Positions 8,278 to 17,921 of a DNA stretch of 64,000 bases are shown here, piece after piece. This DNA is from Chersky-840 sp963848335 (GTDB lineage Bacteria > Actinomycetota > Acidimicrobiia > Acidimicrobiales > UBA8190), in contig CAWKDD010000001.1 of assembly GCA_963848335.1 (NCBI GenBank), forward strand, positions 1,674,001 through 1,738,000, given 5' to 3'. Every line of letters starts with the position of its first letter. Position 1 is the stretch's first letter. The position numbers were made by a program, and so were the translations under genes. Below the pieces are notes generated by a model. The model was not told the DNA's origin. It was given only the letters and a program-made list of their open reading frames with translations, and searched no databases.

Positions 8278-10254
8278 CGCCTGGGCCGTCGACGGGCTCA
8301 ACCGGGCCACGTCCACCGCCACGTCCAGGCGGTGCGATCCTCCTCCGCCTTCGACCGAACCCCGCAAGGGCGACACGTCCCAGTAGTCACGTCCCCATGC
8401 GGTGGTGACGTAGGACTCGGCCACGAACTGGTCGTTGGTGGGATCGACGTCCACCCAACCCCAGCCCGGCAGGTACACCGACGCCCAGGCGTGCGACGCG
8501 TCGGCTCCGACCAGGCGCTGTTGACCCGGGGGCGGGACCGTCTCGATATACCCGCTCACGTAGCGGGCCGCCAGGCCCAGGGACCGGATGCACCCGATCA
8601 TCAGGTGGGCGAAGTCCTGGCACACGCCCCGTCGCTGCTCGAACACCTCGAGAAGCGGAGTCGAGATCGAGGTGAACCCGGGCTCGTAGAGGAACTCGGC
8701 GTGGATCCGGCCCGACAGGTCGACGACCGACTCCACCAGGGGCCGGCCGGGCCGGAACGACTCCTGGGCGTACTCCGCCAGAGAGCCCGCCGTGGGAACC
8801 AGGCGCGAAGGCGCACGACACCGGCGGGCGTCGCGGGCCGCCGACTGCCGGTCGATCTCCAACAGGGTGCGGACCGACTCCCACGGCGGCCCCGCCGGTG
8901 GGGGAGCCGTGGGCGTGACGATCACGTCGCTCGTCGCCGTCACCGACATGTGCGTGAACCCACCCTGCACCACGAACGTCGCCACCGTGTTCCCGAACGT
9001 GTCCACGGACTCGAACCAGGTCCGGGGGGCCGGGACGACGTCGAGCTCGTAGGACGTGCACCTCTGGGATTCCGTGTGGCGCGGTCGGAGGTGCGCTTCG
9101 TTGTACGACTGGTCGACCGGCGCCTGGTAGTCATAGGTCGTCACGTGGGTGACGCGGTAGGCCCTCTCCTCCACCACGGCTCCGATTCTGCCGGGCGCCA
9201 CCCGATGACCTGCGGACCCGAGCGCGTCGACCGGTGCGAGCGGCGCCCCGGGGCGGGAGGGACGGTCCACCACCAGGGCGGAGCCGGGGCCCACCAGCGA
9301 GAAGAACGAGGCCTCGATGTGCTCGTTGAGGTTGCCGATGGCCGGGCTCAGCTCGGCCAGGAACGCCCGGAGCCCGTCCGGTGTGGGCTGCGCCAGCGGC
9401 GCGTCGGCCACCAGGACCACGGTGTCGGTACAGGCGGTGAGGATCGGCTCGTTGTGGGGGAGGGCTTTCACGAGATCGCGCAGCTCTCCGATGCACGCGC
9501 ACACGGCGCGGGGAAACGCTTCGTCTTGGAGCAGGAACCGCAACGTGGACGCGGCGTCCGGTTGGGCGGGCATGGCCCGCCGGAAGGGCTGGTACGAAGC
9601 GAGAGACCGCAGCAGCGCCATCTGGCGCACCTCGTCGTACACGTCGCGCCCTGGTTCGGGCACGGCACTGTCGGCTCGCACGGCCAGCACCCGGCAGGTC
9701 ATCTCGGCTCGCTCGAGGTACTGGCCCATCTGGAAGAAGGCGAGCGCCTCGTCGCGCCGCATGGTGCCCTGCATCACCCCGTTGATGCGCTGGATCTCGT
9801 CGGTCACGCGCTCGAGCCACAGGACGCGCCGATCGCGAGCCGCCATGTCGCCCGACTCGGCGTTCACAGTCAGCCACAGCTCGTTGCACAACTCCCACAC
9901 CTGGCGCGGGACCACGGGGCGGGCCCGGCGCAGGTTGTCACGGGCGGCCGCGATCGACGCCAGCACCGACGACGGGTTGTCGCGGTCGGTCAGGACGTAG
10001 GCCACCACCGAGGCCTCGACCGATCCCTTGGACCCGACCGTCGACGTCCGGGTGCCCGCCCGGTTGACGTGCTCCTGGAACCCCGTCTTCGTCCCCGCCA
10101 TGTCGACGAGGGGGAGCCACCCCACGTCCTCCCCGACAGGAAGGTCGATATGGGTCTCGCCGTGGACCGCGACGATCCGGGCCGTGTCCTCGGCACGTTC
10201 GAGATAGCGGCCAGCCCAGTAGACGGCTTCGGCCATCCGTGCCAACAGCATCAC
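8251..10254 (-). CDS. Fusion of alpha-E domain and bacterial transglutaminase
   Basis: 667 residues. The N-terminal 320 or so are a helical alpha-E (DUF403) domain (LARMAEAVYWAGRYLERAED and the internal repeat FFQMGQYLERAEM). Residues about 365-460 are the transglutaminase N-terminal region (YRVTHVTTYDYQAPV), followed by the papain-like core with Cys in GVCQDFAH (about 543), His in ASHAW (about 588) and Asp in DVDPTN (about 600); the triad is intact. In most genomes these are two genes next to a circularly permuted ATP-grasp gene. Here they are one polypeptide, 44 bp downstream of that ATP-grasp gene. Comparative genomics has linked the trio to peptide tagging or amide-bond chemistry, but no substrate is known. 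Confidence 0.88.
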   Translation of the reverse strand: MMLLARMAEAVYWAGRYLERAEDTARIVAVHGETHIDLPVGEDVGWLPLVDMAGTKTGFQEHVNRAGTRTSTVGSKGSVEASVVAYVLTDRDNPSSVLASIAAARDNLRRARPVVPRQVWELCNELWLTVNAESGDMAARDRRVLWLERVTDEIQRINGVMQGTMRRDEALAFFQMGQYLERAEMTCRVLAVRADSAVPEPGRDVYDEVRQMALLRSLASYQPFRRAMPAQPDAASTLRFLLQDEAFPRAVCACIGELRDLVKALPHNEPILTACTDTVVLVADAPLAQPTPDGLRAFLAELSPAIGNLNEHIEASFFSLVGPGSALVVDRPSRPGAPLAPVDALGSAGHRVAPGRIGAVVEERAYRVTHVTTYDYQAPVDQSYNEAHLRPRHTESQRCTSYELDVVPAPRTWFESVDTFGNTVATFVVQGGFTHMSVTATSDVIVTPTAPPPAGPPWESVRTLLEIDRQSAARDARRCRAPSRLVPTAGSLAEYAQESFRPGRPLVESVVDLSGRIHAEFLYEPGFTSISTPLLEVFEQRRGVCQDFAHLMIGCIRSLGLAARYVSGYIETVPPPGQQRLVGADASHAWASVYLPGWGWVDVDPTNDQFVAESYVTTAWGRDYWDVSPLRGSVEGGGGSHRLDVAVDVARLSPSTAQASGRSSHGA

Positions 10255-10298
10255 TTGCTCCTTGTCGTCGGGCTCAGGAATGTGTCCCGGTCGGCGTG

Positions 10299-11880
10299 CT
10301 ATTGCGCCAGCTCCCGTGCGTCGATTCGATGCCCCCGGTCGCGGCGCTGGGCGTCACCCCCGTGTCGGGCCGGGGCGGGCGCGACCGGCGGTGGCCCTCG
10401 CATGTCGTGGTCGGGCACCACGTCGGCCTCGTCCAGGTCCGCCAGCGTGGCGTCGACGACCCAGGTGTCCTTGCTGCCGCCGCCCTGGGAGGAGTTCACG
10501 ATGAGCGAACCGGCGCTGCGGGCCACCCGGGTGAGCCCGCCCGAGGTGACGTAGGCCCCCTCGGGGCCCAGCAAGGCGAAGGGCCGCAGGTCCACGTGAC
10601 GGGGCACGACCTCTCCGTCACACAGCGTCGGCATGGTCGAGAGCGACAGCACGGGCTGGGCGACCCAGTTGGGCGGGTACTGCTCGATACGCCGCGCCAC
10701 GACCGCCAGCGCATCGGCACCGGCGGTCGGGCCGATGACGACGCCGTAGCCGCCCGACTCGTTGGCGGGCTTGACCACCAGGGCGTCGAGGTGCCCGAGC
10801 ACGAAATGGCAATCCTCGGGATCACCGCACCGCCACGTGGGCACGTTGGGGAGGATGGGCTCCTCGCCCAGGAAGAAGCGGATGATCTCGGGCACAAAGG
10901 CATAGACCGCTTTGTCGTCGGCGATACCGGCTCCGGGCGCGCTCACGATGGCGACATTGCCATTGCGCCAGGCGCGCATGAGCCCGGGCACTCCCGACAT
11001 ACGAGTCGCGCCTGAACACCTCGGGGTCGAGGAACAGCTCGTCGATCCGGCGGTAGACGACGTCGACGCGCTCGAGGCCACCCACCGTGCGCATGTACAC
11101 CCTGTCGTCCTCCAAGACGACCAGGTCGCCGCCTTCGACCAACTCGATGCCGAGCTGTTGGGCGAGGAAGGCATGCTCGAAGTAGGCCGAATTGTGGACG
11201 CCCGGCGTCAAGACGGCCATGGTGGGCTCGCCGGTGGCGGGAGCCAGCGACGACAGGAGGACGTTGAGACGACCGATATAGGAGTCGACGGGCTCGATGC
11301 TGTAGGAACGGAACATCTCGGGGAAGACGCGCTTGGCCACCATCCTGTTCTCCAGCACGTACGACACCCCCGACGGGACCCGCAGGTTGTCCTCGAGGAC
11401 GTAGAACGTGCCGTCCTCGCCGCGCACCAGGTCGCTGCCACAGATCTGGGCCCAGACGCCGCCGGGGGGGTCCACACCCATGCACTCGGGCCGGAAGTTG
11501 GGTGAACCCGTGATCAGGTCGGCGGGCACCACGCCGGCGCCCACCGCCCGCTGGTCGTGGTAGACGTCGTCGATGAAGCAGTTGAGAGCCCGGAGTCGCT
11601 GGACGAGGCCTTCCCGGACGCGACCCCATTCCGAGGCGGCCAGTACGCGGGGGATGACGTCGAAGGGCCACGGACGGTCGAGGACCCCGTCGTCGTCATA
11701 GGTCTGGAACGTCACGCCGATGCTACGGATCTCCCGGTCGGCCGCATGTTGGCGTTCGACGAGGGCCCCGAGGCCGAGCTCGGTGAGGTGACGCCACAGC
11801 CCCCGCGCCGTAGGCCGGGGCTGCCCGTCGGACTCGACGAGCTCGTCGAAGCCCGGCCCCGGTTGGTAGGACGACAACAT
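10299..11880 (-). pseudogene. Circularly permuted ATP-grasp (DUF404/DUF407 type), interrupted by a 1-nt frameshift
   Basis: The first 295 codons from the ATG at 11880 (GAAGGTC Shine-Dalgarno) match circularly permuted ATP-grasp proteins up to DPEVFRRDS. The family continuation (GVPGLMRAWRNGNVAIVSAP, then GIADDKAVYAFVP and VVKPANESGGYGVV) is present in the next frame from about 11000 to 10299. Removing one base at about 11001 (an A on the + strand) joins the frames as RRDS-M-SGVPGL. The downstream half shows no decay. This is therefore a sequencing error, a very recent mutation, or less likely a recoding site. The family forms amide bonds with ATP and works with the alpha-E/transglutaminase protein encoded just downstream. 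Confidence 0.8.
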
Positions 11881-12018
11881 CTGGACCTTCCGACCTTCTC
11901 GTCGCGTGGCGCCTGCTGGAGTGACCCGGCCAGCGTACGGACCGAGGGTGAACGGGATGGGTCCTCACGATGACGGCTCTGTTAAACGGGTCCGTCACCT
12001 GGTCCGGACCGGTTTCGT

Positions 12019-12549
12019 TCAGCAGGAGCGCTCGAGCACCAGGGCTTTGAGGAGCGCGCCCCATTCGTAGACGACGTCGTAGGGCAGGTGCGAGACCGGG
12101 TCGCTGACCGGGACCATGTGGAGCTGCGCCGAGGTGCACCGCTCGAACAGCAGGCGGGCGCGTGTCGCCTGGCTGCGCTCGGAGACCACGATCAGCCGGT
12201 CCCAATGCCGCCGGCGGGCCAGCGCGGCCACGTACTGGGCCTCGCCTCTGGTGTCCAAGGGGTGCGCCCGGAAGCACATCACCCGGACCTGTGGGCCCGG
12301 GCGGGGGCACGGCACCGGGGGGTTCCCGCCCAGTGAGATCACCGCCACGGGCGCAAAGCCCGACTCCACCAGGTCGATGGCCTCGTGCGCACGGCGCTGG
12401 CCGGGGTCCCCGCCCAGGGCCACCACGGCGTCGACCCGGGCCGGAGGGTCGACGGGCGACCAGATGAACAGCCGGGCCGTGGCCGCCGCCCACAGCGCCA
12501 CGAGGACGACGACGACGGCCAGCACCCGGCCACGAAGGGTCGAAGGCAC
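12019..12549 (-). CDS. YdcF/SanA-like DUF218 protein
   Basis: 176 residues with an N-terminal membrane anchor (VLAVVVVLVALWAAATARLF) and a DUF218 core: VDAVVALGGDPGQRRAHEAIDL, then PLDTRGEAQYVAALA, then DRLIVVSERSQATRARLLFE. This Rossmann-like fold occurs in envelope-associated proteins such as SanA, ElyC and YdcF, tied to cell-envelope integrity; the biochemical activity is unresolved. It starts 5 bp after the stop of the alcohol dehydrogenase gene and is probably the last gene of a three-gene unit with it and the cupin. Confidence 0.75.
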   Translation of the reverse strand: MPSTLRGRVLAVVVVLVALWAAATARLFIWSPVDPPARVDAVVALGGDPGQRRAHEAIDLVESGFAPVAVISLGGNPPVPCPRPGPQVRVMCFRAHPLDTRGEAQYVAALARRRHWDRLIVVSERSQATRARLLFERCTSAQLHMVPVSDPVSHLPYDVVYEWGALLKALVLERSC

Positions 12550-12554
12550 CCGCG

Positions 12555-13568
12555 CTAGGGCCGGACGACGACCTTCCCGGCGTCGGGGTCACGCTCGAGA
12601 CGGGCGAAGCGGTCGGGGAGCGCATCGAGACCGATGATCTCGGTGACCATGGGCACCACCTCGAGCCGGTGCTCTTGCAGCGCCTCGATGGTGTCGACGA
12701 AGTCCTCGCGCCCGTAATAGATCGAGAAGCGGAGGTCGAGCTCCTTGGAGATACCCCAGAACGGGAAGAACGTGTCGTCTTGTAGGCAGATCCCCACCAC
12801 CACCACGCGTCCGTCCACCGCTGTCATCTCCAGGGCCTGCTCGATGAGCCCGGGCCGGCCACTGCACTCGAGGACCACGGTCGGACCTCCTCCTGTCGCC
12901 TCGAACACCCCCGCCGCGACCGGGCCCTCACCCGGGTCGAACGTGGCGCTGGCTCCCAGGCGGGCGGCAAGGTCGCGTCGCAGGGGCGACGGCTCGCTCA
13001 CGACCACGGCTTCGACTCCCATCGCCACCGCCCAGGCCACCGCGGCCAGGCCGATGGGGCCCGCCCCCAGCACGGCCACCCGGTCCGAGGGTGCCACCCC
13101 ACCCCGGCGCAAGGCGTGGCGCACCACGGCCAGGGGCTCGACGAGCGGTTGCTCGTCCGCACCCACCGACGCGGGGAGCTCGAAGAGCTCGTCGGCCCGG
13201 GCCGTCACGAACTCGGCGAACCCTCCGGGACGCTCCAAGCCGACGAGCTGGAACTGCGCGCAGTGGTCGGCTCGGCCTCGCGTGCAGAAGGCACAGCGGC
13301 CGCACCCCGAGAACGGGCGCACCGCCACGGCCTTGCCCGTCGGCCAGCGGACGGGGTCGACCTCCTCGCCCACAGACAACACCTCGCCGGCGATCTCGTG
13401 ACCGAGCACGGCGCCGGTGGCGGCCAGCTGGCTGGCGAGGTGGAGGTCGCTCCCGCAGATCCCACAGCCCGTGACCCGCACCAGCACCTCCCCGCGTGCG
13501 GGAACCGGCGTCGGAATGTCCGAGAGCTCGAGCCGGGGGCGGTCCTCGGCGAGGACGGCGGCCCGCAT
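12555..13568 (-). CDS. Zinc-dependent medium-chain alcohol dehydrogenase
   Basis: 337 residues. The catalytic zinc site is visible in GCGICGSDLH (Cys38) and GHEIAGEV. The structural zinc lobe has its four cysteines in CGRCAFCTRGRADHC. The cofactor domain has AVLGAGPIGLAAVAWAVAMG and VVVSEPSPLRR; the acidic residue after the second strand is replaced by SEPS, so NAD versus NADP preference cannot be assigned. The protein should oxidise a sugar alcohol or secondary alcohol, or reduce the matching ketone. It lies 3 bp after the cupin gene and just before the YdcF gene, so the three are probably co-transcribed. Confidence 0.87.
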   Translation of the reverse strand: MRAAVLAEDRPRLELSDIPTPVPARGEVLVRVTGCGICGSDLHLASQLAATGAVLGHEIAGEVLSVGEEVDPVRWPTGKAVAVRPFSGCGRCAFCTRGRADHCAQFQLVGLERPGGFAEFVTARADELFELPASVGADEQPLVEPLAVVRHALRRGGVAPSDRVAVLGAGPIGLAAVAWAVAMGVEAVVVSEPSPLRRDLAARLGASATFDPGEGPVAAGVFEATGGGPTVVLECSGRPGLIEQALEMTAVDGRVVVVGICLQDDTFFPFWGISKELDLRFSIYYGREDFVDTIEALQEHRLEVVPMVTEIIGLDALPDRFARLERDPDAGKVVVRP

Positions 13569-13571
13569 TCG

Positions 13572-14051
13572 TCAACCCCCGATGACGACGACGGGGGGAT
13601 CGCTCATCCCGAACTGGGCGGCACAGCTCTCGAGATAGAAGGGCAGGATGGCATGGGCGTCGATGACGAGCTCGACGTTGCCGTCCACCCCCAGGTTGAG
13701 GTTCGCCCCGTGGATGGCGAACCACACGTCGGTGATGCCCTCGTTGGTGGCAGGGACGTGCAGGGTGTGGACCGAGCCCGCCGGCTCGTAGAGGTACGAG
13801 CCCGCCGTGTTCACGACGTCGGGGTACTCGCGGTAGAACCACGAACCTTTCTGGGTGAAGGCCAGCACGTGTCCGGTGTGCTTGTGGGTCTGGATGGTGG
13901 TGTCGGGCGGGAAGTGGTTCCGGACGATCCAGACGCCGTTGGCCAGGTCCACCTGGAGCAGCTGGAGGGTGGCCCCGTCCCCGATGTCGACGAAGGGCAG
14001 CTCCTTCTCTCCCCGGTGGATCGCGGTGGGCGGAACATCGGTCATCGTCAT
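13572..14051 (-). CDS. Cupin protein related to 2,4'-dihydroxyacetophenone dioxygenase
   Basis: 159 residues forming one cupin barrel. Metal-binding histidines are visible in THKHTGHVLAFTQKGSWFY and in SVHTLHVPATNEG. The segment order and the C-terminal LVIDAHAILPFYLESC resemble the 2,4'-dihydroxyacetophenone dioxygenase group, whose founding member cleaves a C-C bond beside a ketone using iron. The true substrate here is unknown. It is the first gene of a unit with the alcohol dehydrogenase, so a ketone or alcohol breakdown route is possible but inferred. The ATG at 14051 follows an AGGGG-type Shine-Dalgarno sequence. Confidence 0.75.
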   Translation of the reverse strand: MTMTDVPPTAIHRGEKELPFVDIGDGATLQLLQVDLANGVWIVRNHFPPDTTIQTHKHTGHVLAFTQKGSWFYREYPDVVNTAGSYLYEPAGSVHTLHVPATNEGITDVWFAIHGANLNLGVDGNVELVIDAHAILPFYLESCAAQFGMSDPPVVVIGG

Positions 14052-14272
14052 GGGGCACCCCTTGTCGTCGGCGCGTCACGCGGACACGCCGGCAATTGAA
14101 CCGCGCCCTCCCGGCACCGTCCACCTCGGCGGGACGGCGGGGGATCAGCACCTCGCACTCGGGGCTCGGCTCGGACACCGCCGGGACCCGGCAGAGAGGA
14201 GCCTCGGAGGGGCCCAGGGGGCTCGGCTGAAGGCTGGGACGAGCCTGTGACCAGGGCCGGAGCCCACGCTTT

Positions 14273-14330
14273 CGTTACTTTTGACGATGCCAACCGGGAC
14301 GGGGTTGCGTAACGTCGCACTCGGGGAGTG
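14273..14330 (+). promoter_or_regulatory. Structured leader upstream of the APS reductase gene
   Basis: CGTTAC (14273-14278) pairs with GTAACG (14309-14314), enclosing CAACC/GGTTG (14291-14295 with 14303-14307). A second hairpin, CACTC-GGG-GAGTG, follows at 14318-14330. The elements precede the likely cysH start by about 75 nt. They could form an RNA switch or a regulator operator. No known riboswitch class was recognised. The rest of 14052-14405 holds no gene. Confidence 0.4.
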
Positions 14331-14405
14331 CAAGGCGCGCTCCGGGTGCCGCGTCGGCGCGGCACGGAGCGCAGTTCGGGGCACGGGACGGACGTCGGGG
14401 GGCAC

Positions 14406-15110
14406 GTGGATTCGTCGGCCAGGCAGGTCCAGCCGCAACTGTCGATGATCCGCGACGGGGACGGCACGAGCGAGTGCGAGCACCTCGCACGCCGATTCGA
14501 AGGTGCCAGCGCCGAAGACATCGTGGCCTGGGCCGTGGAGCGCTTCGGTCGCCGCCTGTCGCTGGTGTGCTCCTTCCAGAACTGCGTCATGATCGACCTG
14601 GTCACCCGGGTCGACCCCAAGGTCGACGTCATCTTCCTCGACACCGGGGCCCATTTCCCCGAGACCCTCACCTACGTCGAAAGGGTGGAGACGCAGTACC
14701 AGCTCAAGCTGCGGGTCATCACCCCCGGCGCCGACGCCGACGCTTGGCCCTGTGGTTCCGAGCGGTGCTGCGAGCTCCGCAAGACCGCCCCCCTGGCCCG
14801 GGCGCTGCAGGGCCAGGAGGCGTGGATGTCGGGGATCAAGCGGGCCGACAGCGCCGAGCGCGGTGCCACTCCCGTCGTCAGCTGGGACCAGACCAGGGGA
14901 CTGGTGAAGATCAACCCCATCGCCACCTGGAGCCACGACGACGTCTCCCACTACGAGGCGAACCGCAAGTTGCCCATCCACCCCCTGTTCCGCAAGGGCT
15001 ACCTGTCGATCGGCTGCAGACCCACCACGAAGCCCGTCTCCCTCCTCGAGGACCGGCGGGCCGGTCGCTGGCCCGGCAGCGAGAAGACGGAGTGCGGGTT
15101 GCACCTGTAG
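14406..15110 (+). CDS. cysH: Adenylylsulfate (APS) reductase, CysH family
   Basis: About 234 residues from the GTG at 14406. It reduces activated sulfate to sulfite in assimilatory sulfur metabolism. The adenine-nucleotide hydrolase fold is seen in SLVCSFQNCVMIDL and DVIFLDTGAHFPETL. The cysteine pairs for a [4Fe-4S] cluster are present (RCCELRK and the Cys in YLSIGCRPTT with the C-terminal TECGLHL), which marks the APS-using rather than the PAPS-using branch. The last Cys, in ECGLHL, is the catalytic nucleophile. The frame is open back to 14328, but the extra residues are low-complexity. An ATG at 14445 is another possible start. It converges on the GGDEF-EAL gene. Confidence 0.88.
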   Translation: MDSSARQVQPQLSMIRDGDGTSECEHLARRFEGASAEDIVAWAVERFGRRLSLVCSFQNCVMIDLVTRVDPKVDVIFLDTGAHFPETLTYVERVETQYQLKLRVITPGADADAWPCGSERCCELRKTAPLARALQGQEAWMSGIKRADSAERGATPVVSWDQTRGLVKINPIATWSHDDVSHYEANRKLPIHPLFRKGYLSIGCRPTTKPVSLLEDRRAGRWPGSEKTECGLHL

Positions 15111-15137
15111 AGCGCCGGCGGACGCAGCCGACGCCCG

Positions 15138-17921
15138 TCACACCGTGAGCCAGCGCGAGGGCACGGCGACGGTGTCGTCGTATGCGGCGACTCCCGCCTC
15201 CGGAGGCGCCTGGCGCGCTTTGCACCACTGCACGAACTCGTCTGCCGGGAGCCCCTCCGACCACAGGTATCCCTGCGCTATGTCACATCCGATGTCCACC
15301 AGGAACCGGCGCTGGCTCTCGCGTTCAACTCCTTCGGCGATAACTCGCAGTCCGAGGGCATGTGCCATCTCGACGATTGCCACCACGATCGGGCCGCCCT
15401 TGGGGTCCATATCGATCCGGTCCACGAAGGACTTGTCGATCTTGACCAGGCTCACCGGAAGCCTGGACAGCTGCGCCAAGGACGAGTACCCGGTGCCGAA
15501 GTCGTCGATGGCCATACCCACTCCCAACTTGCGGAGATCCGCCAGCGATCGCCGCGTGACGTCGTCTTCGCTCATGATGACCGACTCGGTGATCTCGACG
15601 CTGACGCGTCCAGGCTCGATGCCGTCGAGGCGCAATGCCTCGCTCACCATGGGACACAACATGGAACTCGCCAGTTGGCGGGCGGAGACGTTGACGGCGA
15701 GAATCTCGAGCCTGGGGACCTGCTCGTCCACGTCCCACCGGCCACAGTCGGCCGCGGCGGTCTCGAAAACCCACGCCCCGAGAGCCACGATGAGGCCCGT
15801 CTCCTCGGCCACTGGCACGAATTCGTGGGGCAAGAGCATCCCGCGAGTGGGATGCTCCCACCGCACGAGCGCTTCGACCCCCACTACGGACCCTGTGGAC
15901 GGGGACACGAGTGCCTGGTAGTGCAGGCGCAGCTCGCCGCCCTCGATGCCCTGTCGTAGTTCGCTCTCGATCGTGAGCCTCTCCACGACGGCCCGGCGCT
16001 GTGCGTCATCGAAGATCTCGAAACGACCCCGGCCGGACTCCTTGGCCCGGTACATGCCGGCATCGGCGTCTCGTAGGACCGCTGCGGCCTGAGCCCCGGG
16101 CCCCGGAAGCACGATCCCGATGCTCCCCGCCACGACGACCTCCCCGCCGTCGACCACGATCGGCTGGTCGAGCACACGCAGGAGTCGCTCGGCGACCGCC
16201 GCAGCCTTGGTGGGACCCTCCACATCGTGGAAGATGAACGTGAACTCGTCTCCTCCGAGTCTCGCCACCGTCTCCCCGGCCCGAACCACGCCGAGGAACC
16301 GGAGGGCGACCGCCTTCAGCAGATCGTCTCCGGCCTGGTGTCCCAGTCCGTCGTTGACGACCTTGAAGCGGTCGAGATCGAGGAACATGACGGCCAGACC
16401 GCTGCCCGTCCGGGCGGCGTGCGACAGCTCCACGTCCAGCCGGTCGAGGAACAGCGCCCGGTTGGGGAGCCCGGTGAGCGAATCGTGCATGGCCTGGAAG
16501 GCCAGGGCCTCGGTGGCGGAGACCTCTTCGGTCACGTCCTGCACGCTCGCAACGAAGCTCGTAGGTCCATCCGCGTCACGCTTGACCGGCGATGCCAATA
16601 CCCGAACATTGCGTATGTCCCCCGAAGGCCGCAACAGTCGGAGGCTGACGCCGGCATCCTCTCTTTGTTTGCTCGCCGACAGGGCCACGGACACGACCCG
16701 GTTGCGATCCTCGGGGTGGACGCAGTCGAGCCAGCTGTGGTCGCGCCAGAAGTCGTCGTCCACTCCGGCGATCTCGTTCAAGCGCGGGTTGAAGTACTGC
16801 ATGGTCCCGTCCTGGGCCATCTCGAGGATGCCCACCGGGGTGGAGGAGGCGATCGACTGGAACCGGCGCTCGCTGGCCATGTACGACCGGGTGGCGCGCA
16901 GCCGCCCCCGCCCCAGGTCCCACACGAAGCCCGCCAGGGCCAGGTTGAGCAGCAGGGCCATCACGAACACCAACCCGGGAACTTCCAAGGGGTTGGCCGG
17001 ACCGGGCTCACCCGGCAGGGCTTGGACGCGCAGTGTCCACGTCGCCCCGGCGGTGAAGTGCTCGATCACCGACGGCGCCGCATCCGGGGTGAGAGCGCGT
17101 GGAGAGGAGACCACCAGGTCCTTCGACGACACCCCTGACCCGACGAACAGTTCCACACCCACGTGGTCCCCGGCCGGGCCCAGGGCCGCCGACAGCAGCT
17201 GACCGCCGTCCACCAGAGCGGACGCCCATCCCATGCGCTGCGCACGGCGCTGGGCCTCGGTGGTCGGGTCTCCGCTGTAGACCGGGGCCACGAGGACGAA
17301 ATTCCCCCGGAAGACGGCCGAGGATCCGAACGAGGACTCCAACATCGCTTGGTCCATCCCGCTGCCGGTGGCCAAGTCGAGCACCGACGCGAGTTGCGGG
17401 ACGGTGCACAGGTCGTAGCCCACGATGTCGATCGTCGTCTTCAGGTTCTGTTCGTCGAACTGGCTGGCCAGACAATACGCGGCGCGTGTGCCGGCCGGCA
17501 CCACGGTGAAGTCCGGTTCGCCGTCGGAACGCCAGCCGGCCACGAAGGCGGGCAGGGCCGCCGCCGGTACCCAGGAGATGAAGCCGAGCCCGTAGATTCC
17601 CTTGTACCGCTTGTACAGGTCTAGGTACTTCACGTAATCGTGGAACTCGGCCCGATTGACGAGACCGGGCTGGGTGAACAGGGCCACGGCACTGGCGATC
17701 TGATCTGCATACCCGTCGAGCGTCTTCTTCGTCGTCTCTGCCACCTGGGCGGCGCTCGTCTGCAGTTGAGCGCGGTTGTCGCTCTTGTTCCTGTCGTACC
17801 AGACCAGCGTCCCGAGCGTGGCCCCCGTCGTCCCCAAAATGAGGATGGCGACCGCGGCGACCTGCCACAGCCTCACCGGCCTGCGCTCACGCATCCTTCC
17901 CATGGCCGAGGCCTTCACCAT
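15138..17921 (-). CDS. CHASE-PAS-GGDEF-EAL cyclic-di-GMP turnover protein
   Basis: 927 residues. Order: a membrane helix (about 18-40), an extracytoplasmic CHASE sensor domain (about 75-290), a second helix (about 305-325), a PAS domain (about 350-470), GGDEF (LGGDEF at about 555) and EAL (EALVRWEHP at about 684). The synthase motif is intact. The inhibitory site is RAGE rather than RxxD five residues before GGDEF, so feedback inhibition may be weak. The phosphodiesterase residues are also present: EITESVIM, IDDFGTGYSSLAQL, KIDKSFVDRI, IAEGVE and QGYLWSEGLP. It can therefore be bifunctional. The CHASE domain should sense a small external ligand. It is a single-gene unit. Confidence 0.92.
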   Translation of the reverse strand: MVKASAMGRMRERRPVRLWQVAAVAILILGTTGATLGTLVWYDRNKSDNRAQLQTSAAQVAETTKKTLDGYADQIASAVALFTQPGLVNRAEFHDYVKYLDLYKRYKGIYGLGFISWVPAAALPAFVAGWRSDGEPDFTVVPAGTRAAYCLASQFDEQNLKTTIDIVGYDLCTVPQLASVLDLATGSGMDQAMLESSFGSSAVFRGNFVLVAPVYSGDPTTEAQRRAQRMGWASALVDGGQLLSAALGPAGDHVGVELFVGSGVSSKDLVVSSPRALTPDAAPSVIEHFTAGATWTLRVQALPGEPGPANPLEVPGLVFVMALLLNLALAGFVWDLGRGRLRATRSYMASERRFQSIASSTPVGILEMAQDGTMQYFNPRLNEIAGVDDDFWRDHSWLDCVHPEDRNRVVSVALSASKQREDAGVSLRLLRPSGDIRNVRVLASPVKRDADGPTSFVASVQDVTEEVSATEALAFQAMHDSLTGLPNRALFLDRLDVELSHAARTGSGLAVMFLDLDRFKVVNDGLGHQAGDDLLKAVALRFLGVVRAGETVARLGGDEFTFIFHDVEGPTKAAAVAERLLRVLDQPIVVDGGEVVVAGSIGIVLPGPGAQAAAVLRDADAGMYRAKESGRGRFEIFDDAQRRAVVERLTIESELRQGIEGGELRLHYQALVSPSTGSVVGVEALVRWEHPTRGMLLPHEFVPVAEETGLIVALGAWVFETAAADCGRWDVDEQVPRLEILAVNVSARQLASSMLCPMVSEALRLDGIEPGRVSVEITESVIMSEDDVTRRSLADLRKLGVGMAIDDFGTGYSSLAQLSRLPVSLVKIDKSFVDRIDMDPKGGPIVVAIVEMAHALGLRVIAEGVERESQRRFLVDIGCDIAQGYLWSEGLPADEFVQWCKARQAPPEAGVAAYDDTVAVPSRWLTV

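Noticed and set aside
12001..12010. 10-bp palindrome GGTCCGGACC between the ATP-grasp and YdcF genes
   Set aside because: Too short to stand out in GC-rich DNA, no poly-T follows, and it has no second copy in a comparable place.
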